A stretch of 64,000 bases of DNA from Hibiscus mutabilis (GCA_019671005.1 CM033752.1:25986969-26050968); one strand, 5' to 3'; positions 37,080 to 49,449 are shown, counted from the first letter of the stretch. Notes: generated by a model not told the origin, from the sequence alone. A program made the numbers and translations.

Positions 37080-38136
37080 TTGTAAATTCCCGAATACCGA
37101 TATTAACAAGATTGTCGTGACGGTAAATACCCGAGTAGCAATCCACAATCCGTATTGTCTGTATCTGCCCATTAGAAAAAACATACTCGTAAGTTGAAGA
37201 AATCTGTTTTGAAATCTTTATGCTGAATGGTATGCATGGCCAAGAGGTTGAATAGTGATTACTTGCCAGGGTCATCGAGGCAGAACGAGTTAACATTTAA
37301 CAAGCATCGGATTCAGGTTCCGGTATGAAGAACTCGGCCGCTGTGTGGTGAGGAATCCCAATTTCCCACAATGTAGGGCCATTCCTTGGAGGATCATATA
37401 TTAGGGTACCCAAGCTGATCATGTTTCCTGCATAGGCATTCAGAAAAAGGATGGTGTGATTTCTTGAACCCAATGGCCCATAGAAGTATATTAACATGGA
37501 AATTAATTTGAACCTGGTTGGATATTGATGTTGAGATCCAATTTGTAGTCTCCAACGAAACCATGGACCCATGCATACAAATTATACTCCCCCGGTAGGA
37601 CATTTTAATAACGAAACGGCCATTGTTGTCAGCTTGAGTCCAAAATTGATAACCCTAAATGCAGAGAAGAATATGACAAAAACCAGAGTCCGTGCATGGC
37701 TACTACTTCGATCAGCTGTACTAGGCATGATCCTTTGTCTGCTGTCTGAGAGTGCCATGAACCAAAACCTGATCCGAAATGTCACATGAAACTTTAACAT
37801 CAATTATTATGCAACAATGGATCTCATAATCAAGGGGCTCATCTTTGTTTTACCTGTTTTCCCTGAGCTTGAAAGCAATCCTTATGTGGTCCATGCGAGC
37901 ATCCGAAAAATCTTCCTCGTCCTCGAAAATACCGTACATGTAGAGCCCCGGAACGCCTCGTAGTATGAACCTGGAAGAATTAAAATATATAAGTGCACAT
38001 TCAATCACAGAAGAACGTTGAGGGCTTTTGAAAGCAATTGCACGCCGTTTTGTCAATGTTTAAGGGAACATTCTTGTGACGGTTGTAAAATTCCAGTTTG
38101 GGTGAAGGAAACTAACTCATCAGTTCGTGTAATAAC
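37080..38136 (-). pseudogene. Rhamnogalacturonate lyase (PL4 family) pseudogene
   Basis: Minus-strand exons read like plant rhamnogalacturonate lyases, cell-wall enzymes that cut the rhamnogalacturonan I backbone. Exon 37,854-38,136 (acceptor TTTCCAG) has 'WNFTTVTRMFPLNIDK' and, in another frame, 'SSRFILRGVPGLYMYGIFED' and 'ARMDHIRIAFKLREN'. An 85-bp intron follows (37,769-37,853). Exon 37,514-37,768 has 'ALSDSRQRIMPSTADR', then a deletion of the central region, 'YQFWTQADNNGRFVIK', a frameshift, and 'GEYNLYAWVHGFVGDYKL'. An 86-bp intron (37,428-37,513) leads to 'SLGTLIYDPPRNGPTLWEIG' and 'AAEFFIPEPE', then a stop at about 37,298. Decayed matches continue past the stop ('RYRQYGLW', 'YRHDNLVNIG') to about 37,080 and perhaps to 36,880. 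Missing N-terminus, internal deletion and frameshifts make it non-functional. Confidence 0.85.
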
Positions 38137-38139
38137 CTG

Positions 38140-40660
38140 GAAATTTAAAAGAGGGGAATTGTGATCTTACACGGTTATCAGTTACGTGCAACCGGACGTG
38201 ATGAGGTTTATTTTCTCTACCTTTGAAGCTTTTCAGCATTTCAAACATCAAAGAACATGCAGATTTTTTGTTAAATGTCACGAAATAGCGAAAAATTTAT
38301 GCAAATTAGGACTGAATTAATAGACATACAAATTAAAGGTACAAATAAGGAATTCATCCCTTCGATCAAAAAATAATAATAAGGAATTCATCCCAAGAAA
38401 GAACACGATGCGAATCCTAGAGGTTGGGTGGAGTCCATACGCGGATCAAACGGGTGGAGTATCGGGTCAGGCAACCAAAAACCCCAAAATGACATCGTTT
38501 TAGTTGTTCTAAAATCTCCCAAAACAACGTAATTTTGGATGGATATAAAATACCCCAAATTTCTCCTCTCTCCATTTTTTTCTTTCTCCTCTTTACTTCC
38601 GTTTTTGTTTTTTGTTTTTTTTTTCTCAACTCATACCAATCGTCAGTTAACATACGTTCGTACCCCAAATTTTTTGACATGGTTTTAGGGTTTGGCTCTC
38701 TATTCAAGGATAAACTTAGAGGGGTGGTCGCTTTCTTAAAAATTTAAAAATCTTTTGTAATTTAGAAATCTTTTAGTAATTTTCTATGTATTTCTTATTA
38801 AAAATTTATTTTCGCCCCCTAAAATTTTATAAGTTCGTCCATCGTAAAATTTTATAGGTTTACCCCCTAACATAAAGTTTTACGCCCGTTCATGTCTCTA
38901 TTAACTATTTCAATTTCTCGATCAGGTCTCCAAAAAGTCCAACCCCGGGATCATTTTTGGTGTTTAAATAGGGCTTTGGTTGAAGTTTAAAGAGTGATGA
39001 TAGTCGAGTACATAGTCAAGATTGAAGATTGGAGAACAAACATAAATTTTAAATGTGGTGATAAGTTTAAAATTAATTTATTTTTTAAAAATTTTATGTG
39101 TAATAAAAAATTTGGTATTAAATGGGGTTGTTCTAAAGGGTAAACAGTTTGATATCGCTTAAGCAGGTTTCGAGTTCGAGATTTTGTGTATGCATAAAAT
39201 TCTCATTGGCAGACACACCCACTAAAATTAAGAGTGCGACATGGGTTGGTCCGGATTAGTCGGGCAAAAGTCTTGTGAAAACTGAGAGAGTTTTTTTGGA
39301 AGTCAAAGGGATCATAGGAGCATGGTCCCTCCCACCCCACATACTTCCGTCAAGAGAGTCATTTGACCTAGACCCGATGGGTTCTAACCCGACCCTATAA
39401 GGTCAAGTTTTTTTTTTAAAAAAAAGGTTTGGGTTGGTTTTGAATTTAGAGTGAAAAAAAACCCAACCAAAAATAATAGTTTAATATTATTTTAAATATT
39501 TAGGTATAATTGTTATTATGCCCCCTCTTTATATATTTTTTCAAATATCTTCCTATTTTGTCTAATAAAAATAAAATAATTATTATAATGCCCATTTTCT
39601 ATTTGCATTTTTTAATTAACTCGCTTTTTATGAAATAAAAAAATTTATTTATGTCGGGCCGAATTCGAATTTCACTCTAAAGTTTGGGTAGAATTTGGAT
39701 CGAGTGCAATATTATAAAGTATCGGATCTAATTACAATAAAAACATTATATTTTCAGGTCAAATTTGGATAGACGTGTTTGACCCGTTTTGGTTCTGATT
39801 TGGGCCCAAGTTTAACTTTGGGCTAGGTTTTGGGCATGTGCTCGGACACGAATGAAAAAAAATGTTGTCATTTAAAATCGTGAATTATGGTATAATACAT
39901 ACATAAATATAGGGTTATATAATACACGGGATGTGTAAATAAAAATTTACACAATTTTTTGTATTTAAACTATAAAATCTAAAACATAAATTTCTAACTC
40001 TAACTCCCTAAAACCTAAATCTTAATCTTTAAACCTTAAACTCTAAATTTTAATAATAGACTCTAAATTCTACCCCTAAATTTTAATCATAAAATCTAAA
40101 ATTGAAAGATTTGTGTATCAAAGTATTTTCGATAAATATATTCATTAAATTTACATCACAAACATAACTCGTAATAATTTATCATGTTTTCTACTCACAA
40201 TAATCATGTTACATGTTACCGAATATATAAGTCTTCTATCATCATGTCATGCTTATTCTTACACATCAATCACATTGTCTTCTTTACTTACTAATCCCAA
40301 CTCTCAATTAGAAATCATATAACATATCATAAATATTCACGCATTTTACGACTCAATAAAAATCAGGCATCTCAACACAATGTTTACTACACATTATTAA
40401 AATCCTATTCAATTTTATTTTTCACAATTAATGTCCCAACCATGTCATAGAAACTAACACATACATTAAGGTAGTGCATTCACCTCGACTTATTATTTCA
40501 AGCTCTCCTTGAGACCTCATTTATCTACATTCGCGGCTTCTCTATTTTCTTCTCCTCGCGATGTTTCGAATCCCTCGGACACTAGATTAATTTGATTCTC
40601 TCGATGCAAATATAAAATTTTGATAAAACTACCATTATTTTTTTTGGTAATATGCATGTT
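38140..40660. other. No gene; degenerate repeat debris
   Basis: 38,410-38,760 holds a C/T-rich leader-like stretch with no matching coding sequence. 39,130-39,240 has a B-box-like GGTTTCGAGTTCGAGA, a possible SINE relic. 39,360-39,850 has repeated 'AACCCGACCC', 'GGGTTGG' and 'GGGCC' motifs reminiscent of hAT subterminal repeats but no boundaries. 39,960-40,110 has CTCTAAA/CCCTAAA-like telomere-type repeats. Confidence 0.4.
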
Positions 40661-40664
40661 CAAT

Positions 40665-40790
40665 ATTATGGTTTATGTTTGGGGTGCGAGATTGTCTTTC
40701 CTAATAATATCGTCTCTAAGGTTTGAACTCGCATCCTCACCTTATGAGTGTAATGTGCCTTCCCAATGAACCTAACACTTGTTGGTAAAA
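40665..40790 (-). mobile_element. Possible tRNA-derived SINE
   Basis: On the minus strand TTAGGTTCATTGGGAAGGC (A-box-like) is followed about 30 bp on by GCGAGTTCAAACC (B-box-like), the internal promoter layout of tRNA-derived SINEs. No poly-T/A tail or target duplication could be fixed. Confidence 0.35.
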
Positions 40791-42510
40791 CTACCATTAA
40801 TTTGAAAACAAGGATAAACTAAAATCTTTAGCCTTTTCATATAGGACAAGTATCACAAAACCCTAAATCAAGACTTTCACCTCTATTTTCTCATTGTTAC
40901 AAAAATGAAACTTGACGTACCACATTGGAGAGAAGTTGAGGGATATTATCTTTGTTCTTATACGAAGAAAGGATTCCTTATTGGAGCTCAAGAGAGCTCT
41001 CATGGGAGAAGAAAAGGAAATATGGAGAAAATAGGGGGGGGGAGTTGGGTTCGGCAGAAAATAAAGAGAAGTGTTTTGAACCCTTTAAATCTCTTAATCC
41101 AACTATTAAAATTTCACCTGCTTTTACTAACAATAAATTGATCTTGTGGGATAAGACACTAAATTTTTTAAACATTATCAGAGGTGTGAATTCTGATGTT
41201 GTGAATAAAACAAATTGAGTTAGAAGGGTCGTCCTATAATAAGTATGTGCAGTATGCAGTACTCAACTCGATTTATTCAGCATACCGGTGGTTAAACCAA
41301 AATAATTTTTGTCGATATCCTTGTATAACATATATGTTTTACCCTTACTATATGCCTAAAATTGACAAGTTTGTTCATAAATGTTAATGCTATAGGATTA
41401 GCTTAATTATTGATGCTCAAGGCTCAGGTCAACAACTTAACTTAGATAATCACTCCCCATAACAAAAAACGCAAAAACATTTTCACGTTTCTCCCGGCAC
41501 AAAAGAGTCAACCTTAATTTGAAACAATAATTCTGCAACAGCTCATAATTAAGTTGGAATCTCTATAATAAAGGAACCATCTCAGAAGACAAAGTCCTCG
41601 GCAAGAAAAAAGGCCAAAACATAAAGAGTTCAATGGTGGCATTTCATTATAAAAGCTTAGTCAACCAGAGAATTAAAATATCTTTATTATCACTTCAATC
41701 ATAACAATAAAATATGAAATCAATTCATCCATATATATTTATTTCCAAAAAAATTTCAGAGTCAAAAGGCTTATCACAAAGAAACATTAAACAAAACACG
41801 TATTTTTACTTTTTTAATATAATTCTTGTACCAAGATACAAATACATGTTTAATATATATAAATTTATAAAAAAAAAATGTGTCTGTCAATGATTTATAT
41901 GTACTAAAATAAATAATATAAACTTATTGTATAATTCGAAAACGATAAAAACTTAAATCCAAGATAGGAGTTGATCATTTCAATCAAAGTTCTCTACTTG
42001 TCTGTGCTGTCAAGGAAACACTTTTTTTATGGTTTAACTTCATTATCTAGACTCTTTCTAGAATTGACTTGAATTATAATTTTATAGGCTTAAGAAAACT
42101 ACTTTATAACATTTTACTAATACTCTATTGATGAATAAAATAATGTTTGTACTAATGACTTTACCTTGACAAGCAACGCTAGGAAAAGATTAATTCAACT
42201 CGGGCACTTGTATGAAAATATGTGCCTCCATGGAGAACCAACACCAGAGTGCGCTTGATCAATAGACCATGACCATAAACTTGTATGTGTTATAATTATC
42301 GGAACATATATTCAAAGGGTGAAGCAGAGTTCCACACGAATTGATCAATTCCGTTACAATAAGTGTTCAGGCTAAGCATGCTCCTACTTTGGTCACTACT
42401 TCTTTATAAATATTTAGGCCGGTCCAAAATAGAGTTTGAGTCATACCTCTAACCGTAAGTATCTCTAATGTTATCAGGATTAGAATCAATGGCGGAGGCA
42501 AACCAAAGTT
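40791..42510. other. No gene supported
   Basis: The open frames at 40,905-41,218 overlap in several phases, contain a G9 run (41,034-41,042) and show no domain. The rest is AT-rich spacer downstream of the receptor kinase. Confidence 0.45.
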
Positions 42511-42516
42511 TTTATT
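42511..42516 (-). terminator. Candidate polyadenylation signal of the lectin receptor kinase
   Basis: AATAAA on the minus strand, 168 bp after the stop codon. A plausible distance, but AT-rich DNA gives such hits by chance. Confidence 0.4.
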
Positions 42517-42683
42517 TGTTAACAACAGACATTCGGTGAAAACATTTTAATCTATCTTTATGACTAAATAACCGTACAATTGGTGTTTATACATGAACAT
42601 AAAAATGTAAAATTTTCAACAGGGAAATTAGAAAGAAAAAGGAAAAGGAACTAGAACAACATAGAGAACAAAGCAAATCATGT

Positions 42684-44642
42684 TTAACGACCTACATCCA
42701 TGCTTGAATAAGTTAATGAAGGTTCCTCAGAGCCAGAGTAGACTGATGGTAAAGATAGGTGATACATAGGAACCGGCATCTTGACTGGAAGATTCGGCAT
42801 CGGCGACTCCGAATTAAGAACTTGAATTGCTTGCCTGATTGATGGCCTCGATTTACAATCTGGGTGAGCACACCACAGTCCAACAATCATCAAAGATTCC
42901 AGATGCTTTTCATCAAAATTCTTGTCTAACTTCCTGTCAACAGCCAAAAGTAGCTCCCCTTTGCCATAATGACCCCAAATCCATTCAACCAATCCCATAT
43001 CAGATTTTCCTCCAGGATCAACAGATTTCCTTCCGGTTGCAATTTCTAAGAGGACGATGCCAAAGCTATAAACATCTGACTCCTTGCTAGCCCTACCTGT
43101 ACTTATGTACTCCGGAGCCAAGTAGCCTAATGTTCCAGCCACCCCAGTTGTTTTGGGACCTAGCTCATGGTCCATGAGTTTAGCCAACCCAAAGTCACCG
43201 AGCTTGACATTGAAACTGGAATCAAGCATTACGTTGCTCGATTTAATGTCTCGATGCACCACACACTGCTCCCACTCTTCATGAAGGTAGAGAAGTGCCG
43301 ATGCCAATCCAAGCGATATTCGGTACCTTACAGACCAAGTCAGTGGAGCTTTGTTACCGAAGAGGTGGGAATCAAGGCTACCATTTGGCATGAATTCATA
43401 GACAAGTATGAACTCATTTCGATCATGGCACCAACCGATTAGTTGCACCAGATTCCTGTGTCTCAACTGGCTAATGACCTTCACTTCAGTCACATACTCC
43501 TTTTTCCCTTGTCTGGACCCACTTGAAATCCTCTTAACAGCAACCTCCATGCCCAAATCATTCAGATAGCCCCTAAAAACTGCACCGAAACCTCCTTCAC
43601 CCAACTTCCTATGTTCCGAGAAGTTATTGGTAGCTGAGGCAAGATCACTGTAAGTAAACCTTCTTGGTCCTGCTCCTCTTTCTAGATCATCATTCATTGA
43701 TGTCAAGTTTATTGTCTCTAGTGTTCTTCTTTTCACATGCTTCTTTTTCCTCCAAATAATAAATGCTATAGCTGTCCCTGCTATCAGAACGCCCACAGGA
43801 ACTACAACACCGGTAACTATTGCGACATTTCGCGCAGTGCCGCTGTTTGTTTCCTCTTCGACGGTTAAACTTGAATTAAATTCCCAAGAATGGAGTGTAT
43901 GCCGCTCTACATACTTACCTGTAGCAGCTGAAAATCCAACCATGACCCACTCAGGTAAAACAGTGATTAGATCGATTTGGTATGAAAGACTCGAATTTTC
44001 GCGAGGATTATCTGTCGTCTGATAGCTCCAAGACACACTTAAGTTTTTAGTAGTAGCGTTGTAGTCGATGATTACATATGCTGTATCTCCACTATGAAAG
44101 CTAGCATTCCATCTGGTATAGTTTGCCGAAGAAATTGAGTTTTCGTTTATGCCAACATGACTACCAACACCAGCCGGATCCCATTCAGTATTTTCGAATG
44201 TGTCGAACTCGACATGAACAATTTGGTTCTGAGTTGAATCGCTGGTTGTTGTGTTAAATAATCCCAGAAAGCCACCAGCTGAATTTGGTGGGATTTGAGA
44301 GCCAACAGGAGCAAGGAAGAAGACAAGACCATGACCATAATCGGAACTTTGCAGAGAAATATCAAAGGAGAAGCGGGTATTGAAGTCGGCCAGCCTCCGT
44401 GTGCGTGATTCCCAGAGTGGCACCCTCTCGAAATATGTCGCCCATCCGACCCGGTTTATATAATTGACGATGTTAAACTCAATGGCTCCGACCGAAGATC
44501 TTGCATCACCTTGATAGAGAATATTACTTGCATTTGAATCAAACCGCGATAGTTGGAAGTTTATTGAAACGGCAAAGGGAAGAGTGAAAAGAAGCGGAAT
44601 CAGAAGTAAGAATTTAAGCAAGGTGATGATCCCAGTCGCCAT
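42684..44642 (-). CDS. L-type lectin-domain receptor kinase (LecRK, clade IX-like)
   Basis: Intronless, 652 residues, a usual length for this family of plasma-membrane receptor kinases that sense extracellular ligands in defence and development. Residues 1-25 form a signal peptide. Residues ~27-257 are a legume-lectin domain with 'GGFLGLFN' (123-130), 'VEFDTFENTEWDP' (144-156, metal/sugar-binding Asp and Asn) and 'HVGINENS' (162-169), plus several N-glycosylation sites. One membrane segment spans ~273-297, followed by a basic stop-transfer. The kinase (~340-615) has the glycine loop 'GEGGFG' (348-353), Lys370 in 'VAVK', Glu386, 'HRDIKSSN' (463-470; RD type), 'DFG' (483-485), 'APE' (509-511) and a final Arg599. 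All catalytic residues are present, so it is probably active. 'WATYFERVPLW' and the kinase resemble subclade IX.1/IX.2 proteins. The ATG is the first in frame with the signal peptide. No neighbouring genes; flanks are repeats. Confidence 0.97.
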   Translation of the reverse strand: MATGIITLLKFLLLIPLLFTLPFAVSINFQLSRFDSNASNILYQGDARSSVGAIEFNIVNYINRVGWATYFERVPLWESRTRRLADFNTRFSFDISLQSSDYGHGLVFFLAPVGSQIPPNSAGGFLGLFNTTTSDSTQNQIVHVEFDTFENTEWDPAGVGSHVGINENSISSANYTRWNASFHSGDTAYVIIDYNATTKNLSVSWSYQTTDNPRENSSLSYQIDLITVLPEWVMVGFSAATGKYVERHTLHSWEFNSSLTVEEETNSGTARNVAIVTGVVVPVGVLIAGTAIAFIIWRKKKHVKRRTLETINLTSMNDDLERGAGPRRFTYSDLASATNNFSEHRKLGEGGFGAVFRGYLNDLGMEVAVKRISSGSRQGKKEYVTEVKVISQLRHRNLVQLIGWCHDRNEFILVYEFMPNGSLDSHLFGNKAPLTWSVRYRISLGLASALLYLHEEWEQCVVHRDIKSSNVMLDSSFNVKLGDFGLAKLMDHELGPKTTGVAGTLGYLAPEYISTGRASKESDVYSFGIVLLEIATGRKSVDPGGKSDMGLVEWIWGHYGKGELLLAVDRKLDKNFDEKHLESLMIVGLWCAHPDCKSRPSIRQAIQVLNSESPMPNLPVKMPVPMYHLSLPSVYSGSEEPSLTYSSMDVGR

Positions 44643-44820
44643 GGGAAAGGAGGAGAGATAATGCAGACAGACAACAAATGAAAGATAAGTCCAACCTATG
44701 GAATCCGCAAATGAAGTAATTAATAACAGTAGATAAGTTGATGCTCAAGTTATGCATTGAAAAGTTGATTTTGTGAACATATTTGAATGGAATATAAAAT
44801 AACCAATTATCGACAGATCT

Positions 44821-44832
44821 CTATTTAAATAA
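44821..44832 (-). promoter_or_regulatory. Candidate TATA box of the lectin receptor kinase
   Basis: TTATTTAAATAG on the minus strand, about 180 bp before the ATG. Plausible position; low specificity in AT-rich sequence. Confidence 0.35.
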
Positions 44833-46169
44833 TGGAAAGGAATATATAATTGAAACTTCTTGTTTTAAGGATTTTAAATCACGTGATTTTGGGTCTCTTT
44901 ATGACTGAGCTCTATCAAACTACAAAATTTACTTATCCAATTTGTTTTATCTCTAGCCCCTTTGAGTCTTAAGATGTGAATCCGTCATTGATATAACATA
45001 AAATTCGATTTAATTTTTCCAATCCTCCTATAAATATATAGCTTTAGAGTAGTATTATACACAACCATATATTGAGATTAGAATACAAGTTTTTGTTTTT
45101 TTACTTCATTTACAACACGTTACAAACACAATTTTGTTCAATTACTATGGTTATTGTTGGTGATTCTCGAAAAGAATTTCAATTTGACATAGAAGACTAC
45201 ATTTATATTAAACTTAACTTGGAAAGTCTGGTATCTTTTACTTATTTATATATCGATATAGTACTTGATTAATCCCTCTTATATTAAGGTCAGTATATTT
45301 TGGTATATTATTTTATTATTATTTCAAATCTTTATTATAGAATAATACTTTTATTTAATTTTAAAAGCATCGCATTAAAAACAGTGTTCTGGTCGAAATT
45401 GGAATCGAGTTGAACAAACTTAAAGAATTTAATTATTCACTAACGCGGTTTGAATTTTATTTGTATGAATTTTTTGTTTTGAATTTCAAGGTTCATATAA
45501 CACATAGAAATCATGATTAAAAGTCGTGATTGTTTCCTGAGTGACCGAAGATGAACCAGGTTTCGGTATAGTTCTTTATTGGGGTGAAAACATCAATCAA
45601 AACAAAAAGGTTGAAGGTAAATTCGATACCTCTAAATTTTATATGATATGTTTAAATGATTTGGAAAAAGTCATGGCTTGACTCAAGATAAAATTTAAAG
45701 TGGTATGTTTCTTTGGTTTATGTTTACTCGATTAGATTTGTTTCGTTTCCTCAAGTGAATGCAAACATGATAAACCACTATTTAGTTAGTGAATATAACT
45801 TAGATTACTTCAAATTACTTCATAACCGAAGTTATGTGGTTAGAGTATCGCTGATGAAAATATATATGGCATGATTAGGTAGATTATTCTGATCAATAAT
45901 GATGCTGAAAATCATTGAGATTTAAATGCACATTTATTAAAAGAATATAAAGTTCTTGTTGTGCTTGTTTTCAAAAGAAATGATTAAATTGCGCTTACTA
46001 AAAGAATTTTAAATTTTTGTGTTGCTTGTTCTCAAATGGATTGATTAAGACCTCACTTAGCAAAAAGAACCGGAAGTTTTTATATTAAAGTTGGGACTGC
46101 ATATGGAAATTACAAATAAATTAATTTGTTTGTCATTATTGTTGTGAGTGATTTGTCGATTTTACCCTA
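44833..46169. other. Upstream region of the receptor kinase, no other gene seen
   Basis: AT-rich with no recognisable coding sequence; the short open frame at 45,072-45,272 has no domain. Confidence 0.45.
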
Positions 46170-47170
46170 ACTTTCAACCTATAAATATAAGGCTTCAGGT
46201 TCACAGTTAGTATATCTCAAACACTCGCATATTTGGTTCATGCTTATATGCAGAGAAAAGCAATACCACTTTGTCCAACTTCAAAATCCGAGTGTACGAA
46301 TTTCGAAGATACTGTGTTAACCTCGGGGGCATTGTCCAATGCAACAATTAGACCAATCGAGACGAATTTGCTTCTAAGACAGTGGTCATACCACGACACA
46401 ACAAATGGTTCGATATTTCTAATTTGTTTTATTTCATTCAGTTAATGTTAATGGTTTCATTTTGCAATAATATTTCCAACACCCTTATACTAGGAATTGA
46501 TTTTCTTGATGACTCAAAGTAGAGTAACATAAATTTCATCATCATGCATATTCATACTTTTAAAATATTTTATAAACTTAGAGACAATATTCTTATATTA
46601 GGACATTATAAATAGTTTGTCTAACTTACTTGTATGATATTTATTGGTATTCGAAATAAAATGATGCCCTCTTAAAAATCCGAGTGAATGACATTGATTT
46701 TAAATTCCTCGTAATAACATTGCGTATGCACTTGCAGGGATAAGCCATGGTCAACCTATTAGTGAAATAATATTAGAGACTTTTCACATTATAGTGAGGG
46801 ATTTGTTACAACTTGAAAGTTGATTTGAGTTCATGTTTTTGTACTAGCAAAAAAGAATTCTCCCAAATGTTTTTCAAAATATTTGGTTCTTCCAAAATTT
46901 TGCATTTATGGATCATTAATTAAATTAAATTCTTATACGTAACAACAATTGTTAAGACGAGTAATAATCAGTTACGTAATAATTTTTTAGCATTATGGGG
47001 TGCTAATCCTTTCTCATACATATCCAACACTCGAACCTGTTTTTTAATTTTGTAAACTAAAAATTGTTGTTTTAATAAATTTTAATAAAAGATTATTAAA
47101 ATAAACGAGTTTTTAGATGATTCAATAATACCTAAACAAAAAAGAATTGGTGGCGACTCATTTATGTTTT
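46170..47170 (+). mobile_element. Degenerate LTR remnant
   Basis: TATAAATA at 46,180 is followed by a leader-like stretch. At 46,995-47,165 the sequence 'GGGGTGCTAATCCTTTC … CCAACACTCGAACC … GGTGGCGACTCAT' is a diverged match to the ends of the LTRs at 51,920-52,161 and 61,395-61,624 plus the TGGCGACTCC primer-binding motif. So an LTR of the same wider group probably ended near 47,155. The open frame at 46,233-46,445 is not recognised. Confidence 0.5.
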
Positions 47171-48159
47171 TTAACTCCTCGTACTTAAAAGACCATTTCA
47201 ACACATAGAGCAACGCATAATTAAGGAAGGGAAAACGACGTATACAAGGTGCCATTGAACTGCACTATTAGTTTTCGTATTTGAAGATAAAGTCGTCTCA
47301 AATATTTTCCAGTTCTAAATAGGAAGTCAAAAATTGTCCCTTATAAAACAAAAATATATTTCATTACTTTGAATAATTAATTTATTATTTTAATAATAAA
47401 CTATATAAACATGATTAAAATTTATTAAACACGTTATTTTTATTGTTTTGTTAAGAAAATATTATAAATACAATTAAAAATAAAGAGTAACCACTAACCA
47501 CTAACTTACTGAATTATTACTTGAAAAATATGTGAAATAATAAGGGTAAAAGATAAAAATCTTGAGCGGTCGCTTATGCTACTCCTCTTATCCGATGCCA
47601 CTGTTTGAAGATCAAGAGAAGCAAATAAATTTAGTTGGTATGAAGATACAGCCCTGCAGGATTTAATAAAACAATATTTACAATTAAAATGGTCTTAGAA
47701 ATAGCAGAAATATTCCATCTGAAAACATATTTATGAAAACATATTTATGGGACAAAAACTACTAAAAAATACAGACAAATGGCAATACATAGCTGCATAT
47801 AATAATGTCAAACCAAATGATAATGAAACGAATGTATTTTTAAGAGAAATTCCGATGATTTAGGTTTTTCTCTTTTAACCTAGTCTCTCTTTCAAATTTC
47901 TCTTATGCAACTTTATTTTTCTTCCTTTAGTCGGTGATCGACAATCGCTTTTAGTATTAGTTGTTGAGCATTAGGTCTATTATTATTTTTTATATTTTAA
48001 TAAGAGTTTTTGTCTTTGTGGCACGGGTTTCTTATGTCCTTGTAACACGTTTTTGTTTGATTTTTTGTGGTTCGTTTATCTGTCCTTATGGCATGATTTC
48101 AGCATACCTTAGCGATCAGTTGGTGCTCGTACAGAGATCTTCACGACGCTAATCTCTGA
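47171..48159. other. No gene seen
   Basis: AT-rich until about 47,870, then T-rich with a leader-like look (47,880-48,150). No domain recognised in any frame. Confidence 0.4.
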
Positions 48160-48717
48160 TTATGGTTCTGTCGGTGGTCTTAAAAAGATGGATCCCTACT
48201 CGGTTGATGGTTGGTTGCCGATGTAATCAGACATGGGTAGCGGAACAATCTGCCCAGTACAACCGGCCCAAACAAACATAACCCGTTATACCCAACCGGC
48301 CCAACTACCCTAAACCCTTAACTCAGTTTGACCTGAATCCCACCAACTCGTTTCCTAAACTTGACCCAAATATCCTAAATAGAAAACCCTAATTCCTAAA
48401 CCAACTCAGCCACCCCTTTGTCTTCTAACCCTAGCCGCCAAGGAAACCCTTCCCCTTCATCTTTCAGGCCTTCCAAGAGCCGACCGTTCATCTTTCAGGC
48501 CACGTTGGAGCCACGACAGCAACACCCCTACCACGTCAGGCCACCACTGCCACACCAGCAGCCACACATGCATCTTTTGCTACGTTTCGCGTCCGGCCAA
48601 AACCTCCCGTACGAGCAGTACACCAGCACCTGCAAAAACAACAAAACACACCAACAACGCATGCCAAACAAGAAAAGGACAATAGTTTTAGGTCTCTTTT
48701 TATTTTTTTCACTCGGC

Positions 48718-48724
48718 TATAAAA
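48718..48724 (+). promoter_or_regulatory. TATA box of LTR-like sequence
   Basis: TATAAAA in CGGCTATAAAAGCC. Confidence 0.45.
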
Positions 48725-49449
48725 GCCTGAACCAAATGTTGTAACCCATACAGGAATTTTTTAGCAATACAAAAAATATTCAAAGCCACTATCTTTTTCA
48801 ATATACAAAAATACATAAATCATAAAAAAGGTTAGGGTTTTTACCTTGAGGGGGAGGTCGGTTGCCCGTCACCGTCATCCTCTCCTTTTGCCTTCGTATT
48901 TTCAAATTTGGTTTAAAAAATTTGGTCTTTTAAATTTTAGTTTTTTTTTTAATTTTAAAAAAAAGGGGCTCATTTTTTTAAATCGAAGTTAAGGTTTGTT
49001 TTTTTTTAAAGAAGAGAAGTTTTGAGGCCACCGGCTAGCGGTGGCCGAGGCGGCGGTGCACGGTTGTTTAGCCCACCGATTTTTGGATAATGAAGAACAT
49101 TTCAGAGCGTTCTTTGTTTTTCAGAGAGAATATAAGTTTTTTTAAAAAAACTTGAGTTGGAAATGTGTATTTTTTGTTTTGTTGCTTGTATATGCTGCAT
49201 GAAATGCATTGTTTCGGTCGCCCCTCAGACTCACGCGTTGACTCGGATCGGGAAAGGATCCCCGTAATTCGATTGAGGGGCAAATTATCATTTTGGTCTT
49301 CTCGAGTTTTCATCATTTTCGATTTAGTCATGGGTTAATATCCATTTTAGTCCCTACCTTTTGTTTTGTTTTTAAAATTTCAACCCTTTCTTAGTTTCTT
49401 CTTTTCAAATTCGGCTCCGAGTTTTATTTTTCTTTCATTTTAGTTCCTC

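Noticed and set aside
36838..37197. 119-codon plus-strand open frame
   Set aside because: It overlaps the minus-strand rhamnogalacturonate lyase remnant and has no recognisable domain.
39960..40110. True interstitial telomere tract
   Set aside because: Units are too degenerate (CTCTAAA, CCTTAAA, CCCTAAA mixed) and too few; more likely repeat debris.
40905..41218. Two overlapping plus-strand open frames
   Set aside because: Different phases cross a G9 run, with no family signature and no neighbouring promoter or splice evidence.
42839..44365. Open frames antisense or out of frame within the receptor kinase (42,839-43,090, 43,167-43,442, 43,837-44,022, 44,147-44,365)
   Set aside because: They overlap a full-length gene with all expected motifs and show no similarity of their own.
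48418..48744. 108-codon Pro/Gln/His-rich open frame
   Set aside because: Low complexity, inside an LTR-like leader and ending just after a TATA box; no domain.
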